Origin: Montifringilla adamsi
Lineage: Eukaryota > Chordata > Aves > Passeriformes > Passeridae
Direction: 5' to 3'
DNA length: 64,000 bases
NCBI GenBank assembly: GCA_017590115.1
Contig: JAGGNK010007559.1
Coordinates: 6,302,641 to 6,366,640 of the forward strand
The translations under genes were made by a program, and so were the position numbers. Below, piece by piece: positions 1-12,714 of the stretch (the first letter of the stretch is position 1; every line of letters starts with the position of its first letter). The notes beneath the pieces are model-generated. The model searched no databases. It was not told where the DNA came from and was given only the letters and a program-made list of their open reading frames with translations.

Positions 1-364
1 AAATGAAAGAGAATTTAAAATAAAAAATGAGAAAGCAGATTTTTTCAACACAACGACAAAGCTTCCACAGGGGGTGCAGGGGGAGAAGAAAGCAGAAAAT
101 TTCCTGTGCATCATAAAATCCTGGGCATTTCCAGACTGGCTCCAACAGCCCTGCACAGGGCAGAGAACACAAAAGCCCATCAAACTGAGGGCAGGGAGTC
201 TGATGGGAGACACGTCAGCCCCAAGGGTGAGTGGGCTGGGATGGTCCAACCCCATGTCTGCCCCTCCTGTCCTGGGCATGGGGGGCTGAGGGAGAGCTGG
301 GATCTCCTCCCAGCCAGCCTGTCCCGGCTCCTGGCCCCAGATGAAAAGTGACCCCATACGGGCC

Positions 365-430
365 ATTCACTTAAGAGCTGGACTCGATGATCCATCCCTG
401 TGTGTCCCTTACAGCTCAGAATATTCTGTG
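365..430 (+). mobile_element. CR1 LINE 3'-end fragment
   Basis: A short stretch resembles the degenerate 3' end of avian CR1 elements: a 'gagctggactcgatgat' core, then 'cagctcagaatattctgtg'. This is the usual tail of old truncated CR1 copies. Only about 65 bases are recognisable and no reading frame survives. Confidence 0.55.
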
Positions 431-1710
431 AACTGATACCAAGCAAGTCTCCAGAGACGCTCCCCCACCCCACACGGGAGCGAGCATTCTGCATTTCCTA
501 CAAGAGCCGGAGCAGAGCTGTCCCGAGCAGCGCGGGGTCCCCAGGCAGGATGGGGCCACCCCTCCCGGCCGGGGCTCCCTGCTCTGGGATGACATAACCA
601 CGAGCTGCATGAGGCCGAGCCTTTTGTCTGTGAGCCGCGAGAGAGGGACAGAAAGCAAGAAAGGAAGAAAGAAAACTTCTGGAAGTCATTACGATTCCTC
701 GGCTCCAGTCTCCTTTTTGGCAGACAACTTCCCTCTCCCCTTCCCTCCCCCCCCACCCCACCCCAGCCCGCTTCAAAATGCCAGCCTATGATTTTTAAAT
801 GAGAAAAAGCTGTGCTGTACTCCAGCACTTGGATAAACTCCTACACAAACTTCCAGATGTGACACAACAGCCTGGAAGGGGGAATTCGCAGAAGAATCTC
901 CTTAAAAAACATATACACACGCAGGGAGCAAAGGAAGCGCCTGGCTGCCGGCACAGCTGGGCCATGGACAGGTCCAGAGATTGCTGGTGAGATGAGGTGT
1001 CACCTAGATTAGGATCAAACTGCTCCTGGCTCTTCCAGGGAGGCAGGGATTGGAGGAATGCTGGCCACTGCACCCAGCTCTGGGAAGTGAACACCGCCTG
1101 CTGCTCCTGCTGAGCTCCCAGAAGGTTTGTGAACAGCAGGGAAGAGGATTTGCAGTTATTTGTCTCCTGGGAGGAGGGAAATAACCACAGCACCTCTGTG
1201 CTGCACTTGCTAAAGAGTGATGGGTTGAGAGCATCAGCAGGAGCTGGAGCGAGCCCAGGGAGGGCCAGCACCTGCCCTGGGAGCAGCAGGATGCTCCATC
1301 CCAGCCAGGAGTGCCAAGGGGCTGTGGAAGGCCCCTGGGTCGGCCATCAGCCAGACAAACCAGGTTTCTTTTCTCCCCAGGACCAAAGGCAGGGGCACAG
1401 AGACAGTAGAGGCTTGGCCATAGTGGGAGAAATTCCATCTGCCTAGGGAGAGGTGGGAGGCATCAGCCAGTGAACTGGGTCAGGGGAGGGAAACAAGCTC
1501 AGGTGCCCTGGGATGGATCAGACACAGGTGAAGCAAATGGATTCTGGTTCCTTTGTGAGGTTTTTAAATGAAAACAAGATCCATTTCAGGTCTGACCTGT
1601 CAAATCAAAGCGTTTTGCTTTGCTAAACTCAGAAGTGAGGCTGGAACAAATGTATAGAAGTGTAAGGACACCACATGCACTTGTCCCAAAAAACACACCA
1701 TTTTGATAAC

Positions 1711-1736
1711 AAAAAAAAAAAAAAAAAAAAAAAAAA
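1711..1736 (+). repeat. Poly(A) run, 26 bp
   Basis: An uninterrupted run of 26 A. I see no retrocopy with a recognisable coding sequence in front of it, so it is listed as a simple repeat inside CACNA1G intron 1. Confidence 0.9.
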
Positions 1737-4195
1737 GGCCACTGCATCACACTGAACTCTTCAAATTGCAGCATAAGCAGTGTCTGGCTCTCCCCATGAG
1801 CTGACATGACTGAGGAGAGGGTGAGGGCACCCCAATCTCCCCAAGGTGACAGGGGTTCCACTTGCCCACTGCCCTCACAGGCATTCCCATGAGAAGGGAT
1901 ACTGGGGGGCACTGCTGGGGCTGGAGAGCCCAAACCACAACACAGCTGAGCAGCCTCAGGTCTCACCCCCACCAGGCAAGAGGGTCCTGGCTCTGGTACA
2001 GTCAGACACACGAGCACTTCCTGAGGAGCTGGATCCAGCCAGACCAGCACAGAGTGGTTCCAACACAGCCCAGGCACAGTGTGAGCCCAGCAGGGGCTGA
2101 CTGTGCTCTCAAAGGGGCCAGCACTGCCTTCCATGAAGAACCAAGCTCTAGCACAGCAGCTCCAGCCATCCTGTGAGCCAGCCTGGTGCAGATCCCAGCT
2201 ACACCTTGGCACGAAGGCATGGAGATTCCAGACCCATTCCTGGGCATCTGCAACTTCCAACAGGAGTTGGGAGCAATCAGTCCTCCCCAGGACCCAGCTT
2301 TGGTCACCCAGCTCTCCCTGCTGGGGGGTGAGCAGAGCCATGTGAGGCAGCTGCTGGAAGAGCCCTCTCTGTTTTACTGCCGACAGAAGGCAGGGCTGGC
2401 TCCTGTGACCGGATCAAGACAAGTTTCTTTGTCAAAGCCATTCCCAAAGCCCAAGTCCCAGGGACTGTGCCACAGAGCAGCCAGGCAGGATGGGAGCACT
2501 CCTCCCAATGCCACCCAAACCTCCCTTCCCAGAAAGGGAATGTGCAGAGCTGCCCTTCACCCTCCAAACCAGGAGGAAAAAAACAGGATTTCAGGCAGTG
2601 TGGGTATGTCTCCCCAGGAATGGCACCTTCCAGCAGGGTTTTGTAGCACCCCATTGCCGTGTGCTGCTTTCCAGGCAGCAGCACTCTGCAGGCAGCAGGC
2701 GTGGGGGATGAGGCAGTTTTCAGTACTACAATAGATATCACAGGCCCTTTCAGTTACACTGCTATTTCTCTATTCAGAGCTCTTAATGCCAAGTGGTAGC
2801 ATCCTCCCCACTTTCTCCATCCCCGCTCTTCAGTCACTCCTCAGCTCTCAAGAAATAGCCTCGTTTCTTGTCTCTGATCAGAGGAGCAGCCTGGCACAGA
2901 CCCTGACACAGCCTTTCATCTTCCCATCATTCGTGGTGCTTTCATTTTACAAGTGAAAGTCAAGTAACCAGCTTGCCTCCTCTTTTCTCCCCCTCAGAGA
3001 CTCCTGCTTCTCCTCTCCCAGCCTTGCCAGCACACACACCAGGACACCCTGCATGTGCCACAGCCCTTCCCATCTCTGAGCCTCTGGGTCCAGCACTGTG
3101 ACCACTGAACTTGTCCCTGCTCCTTCTTCCCTCCTGACCCAGGCAGTTCTCACCCAGGGAAGAGCCTTCTACCCCAGAGCCAGCAGGAATATTCTGGCTG
3201 TCATCCAGGCTCGTCCCCTCAGGTCCTCATGGCTCCCAGAGAGGTTTTCACTCAAAGATCACAATGGAGTGGAGGGAGAAGACAGTTTGACCATCTGGTA
3301 CATGTTTAGAGTTAAAACCCCCAAGGTTTCAGGCTCTGGAAAATTTCTGGACCAGGACAAACTTCATGACCTCCTTCTAGCCTTAAGGGAGAGGAGGAGC
3401 AGGAGAGCAGCACAGTACCCACATCTCTGCTGCAGGCAGCAAGAGAATGCTGTAGACAGAAACATGGCAGAAAACCCTCAAAAAACACATGGACAGGACT
3501 TTGCATCCCTGCTGGATACTCAGCACCTCAACCATCACCCTCCCCTAACCCGGCCTCAGGTACCACAGTCACACTGACTGCTTGGACAGGGATATGGAGC
3601 AGAATCCCAGGAGTTCCAGCTGCACTTTGGGGGTACAAACTGTCCTTCCTGGGCAACAGTGGGTCCTGCACCTCCTCCTGATGCCCCATCAACAGTAAAT
3701 TTTATCAGTCAGAGCAGAGCACCACAAATCTGCCTGGAAAAGCCCCAAGCTCTGCATCTCCAAGCTCAAACCAGAGTCCTCCCATCCAGTTTCTGAAAGG
3801 TAAAATCCACCTCAGAGAGTGGCAGAAGGCACTGAAAGCTCCAAACTCCCTGGAGCTGGGGCAGGATTCACCACCCACTCAGCCAAAGCACTGTCACTCC
3901 TCTTCAGGGCAGCTGGTGTCAACAAAGACTTTCCAGCAACATGATTACATGGTTTTAACACTGAGGCACAATTCCTAGAAGGTTACAGCCTGAGAAGGGC
4001 CACCACACTAAAGAAAAAAAAATAAAAGTAACAAATATAAACAAGAGCAGGCTCAGCTCCAGCACTGGAGTGGCAGAAAGGCAAAGGGATGAGTAAGACA
4101 ACGCTCTGCTGAACAACTCAGCAAGTGATGGGGGACACAGTGCAGGTACCAAAGTAGCTACTGTATTCCTCTCATCTGAAGGCTGAACTGCCTTC

Positions 4196-4244
4196 TTTTC
4201 TTTTTCTTTTCTTTTTTTTCCTTTTTTTTTTTTCTTTTTTGTGT
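4196..4244 (+). repeat. T-rich low-complexity tract
   Basis: About 50 bases almost entirely of T with scattered C, inside CACNA1G intron 1. Read in the gene's direction it is A/G-rich, so it is not a polypyrimidine tract for this gene. Confidence 0.85.
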
Positions 4245-6290
4245 TGTTTTAAAATAAACTCCCCCAATTCTGGGTCAGTGACCCTGAAAACAAACAGCTG
4301 CATGCAGCCACATGACTCAAAGATCCACAGCATCATCCTTGTGGCCCCAGGACTCCCAGCAAGACCCTTTCTCTGTCAGTAACAAGTGAAAAATTGGTGA
4401 CAAAAATCCCAGCTAGTGGGACTGCACTCAATGTTCATCCCTGACTCGCAGTGCTGTTTGCAGGTGCCCACAATACCACTAATTTTCCAAGGACAGAAGT
4501 TAATCAGATTGTTTTTTGCAGCCACAGAGGAGAAAACATATTTCAAGCCGTTACTGGGGTGGGGGATTTTACTGAAAACACTAAAACATGCAGGTGTTAA
4601 CAGCAGATTCAAAACATCATATTAAAGATTTAAAAAAATTTTAAATTAAATTTAAAAAGAAGAAAAAAAAAACCACACACACAAAAAAACCCATAAATAC
4701 TTGGAAACATATTTAAACCAGCAATCATAAATATTATTAGTCATAGTAGGCAACAAGAACACACTGACTTGCAGCCTGTCGTTAATATTTCTTTCCAAAA
4801 CAGAAGGCTTCACAAAGTTGTGAGATTTTCTAAGATGTTTAAATAAAGGCAGTTTGAACTGCTTAGCTGGTCTGAAAGAGATCTGGGGAGAAGCTGCTGA
4901 GAGTATTCATCACTGGGAAGAGAAATCTTGGATTTTTCCCTCCTGGGGGACATTTTAGGAGAGAAGGCAGCCTGTTTATCAGAGAAATCTTTGCTGAAGC
5001 TCAAGTAAAACAATATTCACAACTCCAGCAGAGCCTCACCAAGCACACCAACCTCAGCTGAGATGTAATCCCTAACAGCCCCTGCATACCAGGAGTGGAG
5101 AAGGACCAGCACAGGGTATTCTGGTCCTCTGTACCATTTAACATGTCCTCCGTGCTGCTGCACAGCCTCTCCCCCTCCAGATGTGGGGTTGCTGCCCAGC
5201 CTGCTCGCCTGCCTCCTGCGCCGGCAGCACAGCACGGACGCGGGAACTTCCCGGGAAGCGGCTGCCTCTCCTGCACCAGCCCCTGCTGGAAGCCACATCG
5301 CTTCATTTTATTGCATTTTGGGGTTTTGTTTCTACAAAAAATAATAAATGAAACTGGAATTTGGGGATGCTAAAATACTCGGAATGCTAGAAGCCATGCG
5401 GAAGCCATGTGCTGGTTGCAACTCAACTCCAAAGGGAAGCCTTAAAGACACCAAAACTGTGGAAAGAAGAAATTTTTCTATTGTCTGCTCTATTTCTTTT
5501 TTTTTTTTTTTCTCCACCCCCCTCCTTTTGAAAGCTTAAACTTGACTAAAACGGCTCGGCCTGTGCCAGAGCAGACAGGGAGCTTGGAAGGAGATCAGAA
5601 GCCTTTGGGGGGTCGTGGCTCAGCCTAGGATGTGACAAACAGCTGCCCTTGGCCAATGCACGCCCGGGACCACGACCCCCGCCCTGCCCCGACCCGTCCA
5701 AACAAGGAGCATCCCCGGGGACTGCCGAGAATGGGCCCTTCGACGGGCCTCAAGCACCCTGAATTATTTAGGGACCCTGGAGCTGGCCAGCAAACCAACC
5801 CCCCAAAACCTCCGCCTCCCTCCAGACTGCACCCGTCTCGCAAACCCTCAGAGAAGGGACCAGGGAGCCTAAAAATGGGCGAGAAACGGGGTCAAGAAGG
5901 AAAAAAGAGATCCTCAAGGCAAGACAGCGGGGTCAGGGTCCCTCGGTGTGTCAGGGGAGCAGGACCAGAGACGGTCGATCCCCGGGGGAGATGGTTCCCA
6001 GCAGCTCCCATCCGAGTCCCTGTGGAACGGAGCGCTGAAGCCCGCGGCACCGCGGCCGAGGGAGGGGAGCCCGGCAGGAGGGGAGCCCCGCGCCACGACA
6101 CGGACCGAGCCCCTGCAACAGCTCGGAAAACTTCCCGGGAGAGCAACGGGGAGAGGGGGGAGCGTCTCCGTGTGCCGCCCGCTACCCTGGGGACGGCGGG
6201 TGACGGCTCCTTCCCCATCATCCGGCGGGCTCCAGACAGGAGGTATTCCCCGCCCTGCCGGCCGCTCCGGGGGCGTGGGGGCCCCGTGGG

Positions 6291-6296
6291 GCTTAC
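6291..6296 (-). other. CACNA1G: Unused-looking U2-type donor (GTAAGC)
   Basis: A near-consensus major-spliceosome donor, GAG|GTAAGC, lies 28 bases downstream of the inferred exon 1 end. Using it would add 28 nt and disrupt the expected phase-2 junction with exon 2. I therefore read it as a decoy or a source of a rare frameshifted transcript. Confidence 0.45.
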
Positions 6297-6315
6297 CTCG
6301 CCGCCGAACACCTGC

Positions 6316-6324
6316 AAAGGATAC
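6316..6324 (-). other. CACNA1G: U12-type 5' splice site of CACNA1G intron 1
   Basis: Directly after the expected phase-2 end of exon 1 (codon start CC of the Pro in VCNP), the minus strand reads GTATCCTTT. This is the consensus of the GT-AG class of minor (U12-type) introns. It fits the U2 consensus poorly because +5 is C and the exon ends in CCC. Voltage-gated channel alpha-1 genes are a known source of conserved U12 introns. The branch site and acceptor lie beyond the left edge, so they cannot be checked here. Confidence 0.8.
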
Positions 6325-6566
6325 GGGTTACAGACCAAGCGGAGGCACCAGCTCCGCGGCCGGCTCTCCTGGCTCAGGTAGAAAAAGACGACGGGGGCCA
6401 GCGCCGGGTAGGGCAGCGCCTCCGCCTCCGAGTCGCCGCTGCCCGCCTCCCTGTCCCCCGACCCCGGGTGGCCCCCGGCCCCGGACAGGTCATTAAGGCG
6501 GATGAAAGTCTTGGCTCTGCCCGGCTCCGAATCCTCCTCGGCCGCTCGCGGTCCATCTTCGTCCAT
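6325..6566 (-). CDS. CACNA1G: CACNA1G first coding exon (T-type calcium channel Cav3.1, N-terminus)
   Basis: Encodes the first 80 residues plus two bases of the next codon of the pore-forming alpha-1G subunit, a low-voltage-activated plasma-membrane calcium channel. The start is the ATG at 6564-6566. The peptide begins MDEDG and carries the family hallmarks [10 protein letters not shown] (residues 23-32), a Ser/Asp/Glu-rich segment, [16 protein letters not shown] (51-66) and [13 protein letters not shown]. These match the vertebrate Cav3.1 cytoplasmic N-terminus leading into the first transmembrane segment. The exon ends in phase 2 at a U12-type donor. The remaining exons lie off the left edge. 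The position next to SPATA20 agrees with human synteny, which supports CACNA1G over its paralogues CACNA1H and CACNA1I. Confidence 0.93.
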
Positions 6567-7960
6567 CCTCCGGCCGGCGGCCCCGGGGGAGCCGGGGCGA
6601 CGCGGGGCGAGCCGGTGGGACGCCTAGAGTGGCGCGGCCATGGCGGGGTAGGGGGGCTAGGGGATGCGGCGGGGCGGCTTCAGCGCCGGGGTGGCATGGC
6701 CGGGCGAGCCACTGCCTCTCCCCCCGCCGGGGCCGGGCCGCCCCCCTCCTCCTGCCCTGCTGTCTGCGGGCTCCGTAGCTCCTCCTCGCCGTGCTTTCGG
6801 GGGCCCGAGCCGCGGGCAGGGAGGCGGCGGCGGGGCGGCCCCCGCTGCCGGTGCTGGCCCCCAGCCGGGGGGCGGCCCGCCCTTAGCTGCTCTGCCTGTC
6901 CCCTCTGCTCCCCAACATCTGCCCGGGGCGATGGGATGCTGCCCGGCGCCCCGGGGACGGGCGGCGGCGGAGGATGCTCCCGCGGCGGCCGCGCCGAGCC
7001 GAGCGCTCCGCACAGCTGGATCCCTCACTCCAACTTCAAGTCCCGGCTCCTCCTCCCCCCGCCGCCAATGGGGGCTCGCCCGCGGCCCCCCAGAGCCTCC
7101 CCATTGGCTGCCGAGCCTGTCCGTCAGGGAGCACAGCTGGACGGGCAGCGCGGTCCCCGGCGGGGCTGGACGGGGCGCACCCGCCCGGGCACCGCGGCCG
7201 GGCACCCCCTGCCCTGCGGGGCTGCGGGGGAGAACGGCGAGACGAAGCGCCGAGCGCTGGGGGCAGGGAAGAGCGAGAAAGCAGCACGCCGCGTTAGGCA
7301 GGCAACCCCCGGTGGGACGCTGCAGCACCGGGAGAGGGAGAGCCGGGGGGAGGCAGGAGGGAGAGATGCGGCGGGAATGGACTGCCCCGCCCGGTCTCTC
7401 CTGCGGGAGAGAAGAGCGCCAGGAGAGCAAGGCCGGCAGGGCCAAAGTGCCGAGAGGACTGCAGGAGCCGGTATGGAGCCCTCCGAGCGCTGCCTGAGCC
7501 TCGCACGAGATCCTCGCCCTGCTGCGGGTTCCCACGGGCTGCCTTCTGCCCCGTCCCCGCCGCCCAAGAGCCGAGGGCGTGCTGCTGGGCTCGGTGCATG
7601 TGGGTCACAGCCCGGTCTTCCCCCCTTCCCAGTCTCCGGCTGCTCGAGAGTGCTCACGCCGTCCCGAGCCGGTCGCCCCCGGGCTGAACGGGGGTACACG
7701 AGCCCGGCCAGCAGCTCTCAGAGGGGCTCGGCCCCGAGGAGGGGAGGGGGACCCGTCACCCCCCAAGCATGGGAGCAGCCGGACCCCCGGTCCCCCCTGC
7801 TCGCAGGACGCGGCCGGAGCTCCCTCTGCCGGTGCGAGTCCCGGCCGGAGCCGGCCCCGAGGACGGGGGACCGCGCCGCCAGCGCCCCGGGGGACAGGCG
7901 GGGGACACACGGCCACTGCCGAGTCAGACTTTCTTCCAGCGGGACCCGAGTAAAGGATTT
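6567..7960 (-). promoter_or_regulatory. CACNA1G: CpG-island promoter and 5' UTR of CACNA1G
   Basis: About 1.4 kb of very GC-rich, CpG-dense DNA lies directly upstream of the CACNA1G start codon and fades near 7960. It has many G/C boxes and no TATA box near the start, typical of a dispersed CpG-island promoter. Long open frames run through it on both strands because stop codons are rare in such DNA; I do not regard them as genes. The exact transcription start cannot be read from sequence. Confidence 0.75.
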
Positions 7961-8724
7961 TCTGCCAGCACCCGGCGTTTGGACATCCCCAGGCTGAGCC
8001 AGGACCCTGCTTCTGAATGCTTAGAATTTTTTTTCCACTTTAGAAACAGCTTTCTCACTCTTCCCCAGTAGCTGCTCCATCATATTTTTATAAATATGAA
8101 CATGTCCTTCCCAAAAGCTCCAGCTAGGCCAAAAACACCTGCAAGAACAACAGGCAGATGCTCCTGTCTGACCCAAAATGCCTTCTCTTGGCCAAATCCT
8201 GCTGGCCTAGGAGCACACTTGATCTTGGATTCACAGCCTGTGCTGTCCAACCCGAGACAAATCACATTGCTATTGGCAAAACTTCAAGGCCAGCCAGACT
8301 CTGCTGCAGAGCTGTGAGCGACAGTGTCCAGGCAGAGGAGATTCAAATCCCACAGCCCTCTGTGCAGACCCTCCCGCAAGCCCAGAGGGACACTGGTGTG
8401 ACAGCACACGGCATATGTGACACCGGGCAAGTGGAGAGCTCATGACACAGGTGCTAAGGTCAGGCAGTCCCATTTTTTCTACAGGTTTCTGAGCCATTCC
8501 CCCCTCTGGATGCATTGTGTGCACGGAAGGGGCAGAGCTTGGCTGTCTTTGGCTTCTTCCTGCTACAGCCAAAGCACAAGAGCACGCCAGGAGCTCCTGA
8601 GCCCCCAGCCAACCCTCCCACAGTGGGGCACGCACCAGCCCTGGCAGAGCACGGCCCAGCAGCTCGGCCGTGGTACAAATGCAGTTCCCAGGAAGGTCCA
8701 GGAACACATTTGCATGTACAAGGT

Positions 8725-9020
8725 ACAGTCTTAGATCAAGCAATTTCCTCGCTACATATGTACAGCCCGGGCACAGCTGCTTTTGATCCGATTCTCTTTG
8801 TATCCCAATAATGTACAGAGAGCCTTTGTGTGTCGGTCTGTTTATTTAAATGGATTTGGAGCAAACATTTTTTTAATGCTGAAGCTTTGAGCCTCTAAGT
8901 GGGTTACCAGATTATATGCTGTCTTCATTTTAATTACATTTGGCTCGTTTTGTTTATTGCATACATTTTCAAGAATTATGCTTACCGTGAGAATTGAAAG
9001 CGTTTTGCTTTAGAAGATAC
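8725..9020. promoter_or_regulatory. Possible conserved noncoding element
   Basis: An AT-rich block of about 300 bases in an otherwise GC-rich region, starting about 2.2 kb upstream of the CACNA1G start codon. It is non-repetitive, has octamer-like TTTGCAT near its start, and includes 'ttaattacatttggctcg' and several TTTAAT/TTTATT motifs. Such sharply bounded, complex AT-rich islands are often enhancers in birds. Conservation itself cannot be tested here. Confidence 0.35.
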
Positions 9021-12000
9021 CTGCCCTATAAAGGGATCCAACATCACACACGAGAGACGATGAAAACCTTCCCATCTCCAATAGCATTCTCCCTTCAACT
9101 AGGACAGGAAAAAAGGAAGAGGATATACGGTCTGTCAAGCCTATATTTAAAGTGAAGCACTCAAGGAGGATCAAGCCTGCACCAGCAGCCTAACAGGAGT
9201 TTGGCATGAGCTAATACTAAATGAAAAAGATGTTCTTGCTAGGGGAAGAGTGATCTTGGTTGTGGATCTCAGAAGGACGAGGACCCAGAGGCCAGCACAG
9301 CCCAGCCAGGGTGTTCATTTGCCCACCCTGTCTCAGGGAGTCCTTCCCAGCACTGCCCCAGCCCATGGCATCTCCCCTGGGAGCCCTTCCCTTGTGCCCA
9401 GGCTAGACCAGGAATTTGTCTTCCTCAGACAACAGGGTTTGTTTGAGGGGGGCTCAGCTTCCAGACAGGAGTGGAGTGATCTGTCAAGGACAGGGAACAG
9501 AGCTCCAGCCCAGAGCCTTGATGAGAAGGATGGAAAGCAGCAAGAAGTGACCCCGGGGACCAGAGCTGCACATTTAGGGATTTGGGATGTAAATGAGCAG
9601 AAATTTCAATACAGCATAAGGAACTAACGAGGTCACAGTCACCTCACATGCACAGCCCTGGCCTTCTAATTAGACCAAAGATAGCACAGGAGAGAAGGGA
9701 TGAGGGTGAGCCAGGGACAGCTTAAATAGTGGCAGGAATTTTAGGGATATGGTGGTTTTGGAGGGGCAAGAGGAAGGGGATTCGTGCACTACAACATCAG
9801 TTATGCCCTCAACAGCAGTTGTGATGAGCCCCAAATTACTCAGCAGACCCCTGACAGGGACACCTGAGGAGGAGGAGGAAGAGGAAGCTTTCATTCCAGC
9901 ACAGCCCTCTTGTTCTGCTCTTTCACATAGTTTAGGAGGTTTTTGAGGGGAGCACAGCCCTGCACTCTTTACCTTAGCAGTCCTTCTAGGAAAAGCATTA
10001 TGAGCAACATTTCACATCACCGGGGAGACTTAGCCAAGCTGACGCTCACCAAAAATGGCTCCAGCCCCAGCATGGTAATGGGATTTGGAATCAGCCATAC
10101 AGGAGCTACTCGGAGCTGCAATAGGGAAAGCCTACATCTGTAACCACTTTGGCAGGAGGAGGATTGAAGACAGCCTCAGCAGAGAGGCTGCAGCCCGATG
10201 GGAACCAGTCGCTATTTGTTTTGCTGTTGACACACAGCTGCAGTAGCTGTGGGTGATTTTAATAAGGCAGGACAATATTTCTATCAGTTCTGGGAGCTAT
10301 AGATGGAACCCATACAGATCCAACTCAGGGCTGAGTGATTAATCACAACAAGGTCCAAAGCTCTTCTCATGCCTTGGAACCGGATGGAAAACACACATTT
10401 CGCTTCGGATGTCACAGTCTGGGGGCAGAGCAGGCCTCCCACAACCGATTCACAGACTCAAGTGCTGGGGAAGAGCACTTTGAGAGCAGCAAATCTGCTC
10501 TGTCCTTGCTCCCCACCCCGCCAGGGACAGCCAGTTCTGTGGGATCAGAGTCCTTGCTGTGCAAAGGGGCTCCTGGCTGCCCTGTCAGTGAATTGACTCC
10601 CTGAGAAACAGCATTCACACTATTTGAGCTGACACAGCTACAGCAGGGACACCCACCAAACCCAGCCTCACACACACCCTGCTTCCCTGCCCTCCCTGTT
10701 CCAATGACCTGGCTGCTCCTCCCAGCCCCAGCCCTGACACAGCCCTGATGGGATGCTCCTATACTCAGTACCTACAGCTCAAAGAATACTTTCCCCCTAT
10801 GGACAGCAGTGGAGGATCTGTGAGGAGCAGCAGACCAGCCCCATGTTCCAAACAGCACAAACTAGCACCTTAACTCCTCATAAACCCATCCAAACACCTG
10901 ATTTTCCCCAAGAGGTCCTTTTGCTAATTCCCTCTGTCATCATCCAGACACTTTCATGCTCTTCCCACTTATCTCATCAATGCCATGGTCTTCCCAGTCT
11001 GGTGCTGCATCCCCAAGCCCCAGGGGCTGGGTATTGGCACCAGGAACCACCACGGAGGCTTTGGGAGAAACTTAATGAAACCAACTGCTAGAGGCCATAA
11101 GCAGGGCTTCATCTTTCATTTTTTTTTTCCTCTTTAATGAATGTGTTTATTGTCTCTCTCAATCTTTATTAAGTGAAGAGCCAGACAAGTAGTTGGAGGG
11201 AATATGCACTGTGGCATAAAGCACCACCACTGTGCAAGGGGACGTCCGTGACCAGCGCAATCCACTACGTGTTCATGAGGGAATTCATCATTTAGGCTGG
11301 GGAATGCTTATTGCTGGCGGATGACCAGCACTCTCCTACGTGATCAATGTTTGCACCTTGACTTCTTGGCACACAATCCATCCATGCCCGAGCACGGCCC
11401 GAGTTTTGGGAACTGCTTCGTGTGCGAGGGCTGAGCCCCTTGGGGCTGTAGCACCGATGTGGCTCATTCTCCTGAGAGAGCAAGGAGCTGAGCCGAGCCC
11501 GTGTTTCAGCTCTGGGGCTCAGAACATAATTTATAATAAAAATCTCTCTGCCCCCGCCATCTTTAAAAAATTTACATTTCCCTCCACAACCTCTATTACC
11601 TCTGGAAAACATGAAGAGGAGAGGGAAGTACCCTTTCAAGGCTATTCTGTCTGCGCAGATTGGGTGTTTTAGTGGCTACATCCTGGCTCTGACCATCATA
11701 AGGCACAAAACCAGACCGCCCCCCCTCCCAGACAGCACACAAGGACACAGCACTACACTGGATATTGTCCCTGTTAAATATCCTCTCACATTTACCATGG
11801 CTTCCTCCCTCCAGCAGGAAAAGAAACTCTGCTGAATCCAGCAAAGATCAAGGCAGGTCCCTGTCCAGTGCCCTAGAGAGGCTCTGCCTGGCTCTCCCCC
11901 TGGACATGGAGCCTCACCCAGCTCCTGGCTTGCTCCCTACTGAAGGCCTTTATTAAATACCTGCTCTTATTCTCCTCAGGTAGGTCAGAATCATTAAACC

Positions 12001-12714
12001 CCTGTGCAAGGGCTGTGCTGCTGTGGGGAAGGGGGTCACATCCCTCCCCAGAGAGGCCAACTCTGTCCCCTAACTCCCAGCTCTGGATGGCAGGTCAGGC
12101 ACCCTCCACACCTCTTCCCCAGTCCTAACACAGTAGCTTCCCTCTCCAGCTGGGGAGAAAATGACCCAAATGGCTTTAAAATAAATGAATATTAAATGAG
12201 CATGTGGCACTGGTAGCAGTGACCAGCTGACATGGGACAAATGTCTCCCTTTCTCTGAGGAGCAGAGAATAGCTAGGAGAGGGGAGTGGAGAAACCTGTC
12301 CCCAGGGGAACCAGGAGGAGGGGGCTCAGGGCAAAAGGGATAGTGGGGCTTAACCTGGCATCTGTGGAGGTCGAGAGCCAGGTATCCTGGGGCCAAGCCA
12401 GCAGGGTGCTGGGTCATGAGCAAGAGCTAGTGCCCTCCACCCCTCTGAACATCTCATCCCAGGGAGTGCTGCCCCGGGCTGGCAGCTGCAGGCTGGAACA
12501 TCTGGGATGGCTGGGATGGCAGGTCTTTCCTCCAGGAAGGGGGCCCTGTACCCACAAATGATCTTGGCACCCTGAGTGCCACTGGCCCTTACACACCCCA
12601 AACTTTGCTCCTTCACTGCTTGACCCCTGTCAATTTTATTCATATTCCAGTTTAGCTGTAAGAACTCTTGATGTGAAAAGCAAGGTTCTTTTACTCCTTT
12701 TCTTCTGATACTTG

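Larger units (their letters stand above)
1..6324 (-). other. CACNA1G: CACNA1G intron 1 (5' part)
   Basis: This stretch lies downstream (minus strand) of the first CACNA1G coding exon and continues past the left edge of the window. I searched the minus strand for the expected next exon, which should encode the start of the first transmembrane segment (WFERISM-like), and did not find it. The intron is therefore longer than 6.3 kb here. It holds a CR1 fragment, homopolymer runs and AT-rich patches near 4620-4800. Open frames in it are short and have no recognisable family. Confidence 0.8.

Noticed and set aside
1700..1740. Poly(A) run as the tail of a processed pseudogene
   Set aside because: I could not recognise any coding sequence upstream of it, and no target-site duplication is apparent.
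1586..2341. Minus-strand frame of 251 codons
   Set aside because: Includes a poly-Phe stretch translated from the poly(A) run at 1711-1736 and has no domain. It lies in CACNA1G intron 1.
6468..7997. Open frame of 509 codons on the plus strand across the CACNA1G promoter
   Set aside because: It is a CpG-island frame: Arg/Gly/Pro/Ala-rich, no domain, and it runs antisense through CACNA1G exon 1.
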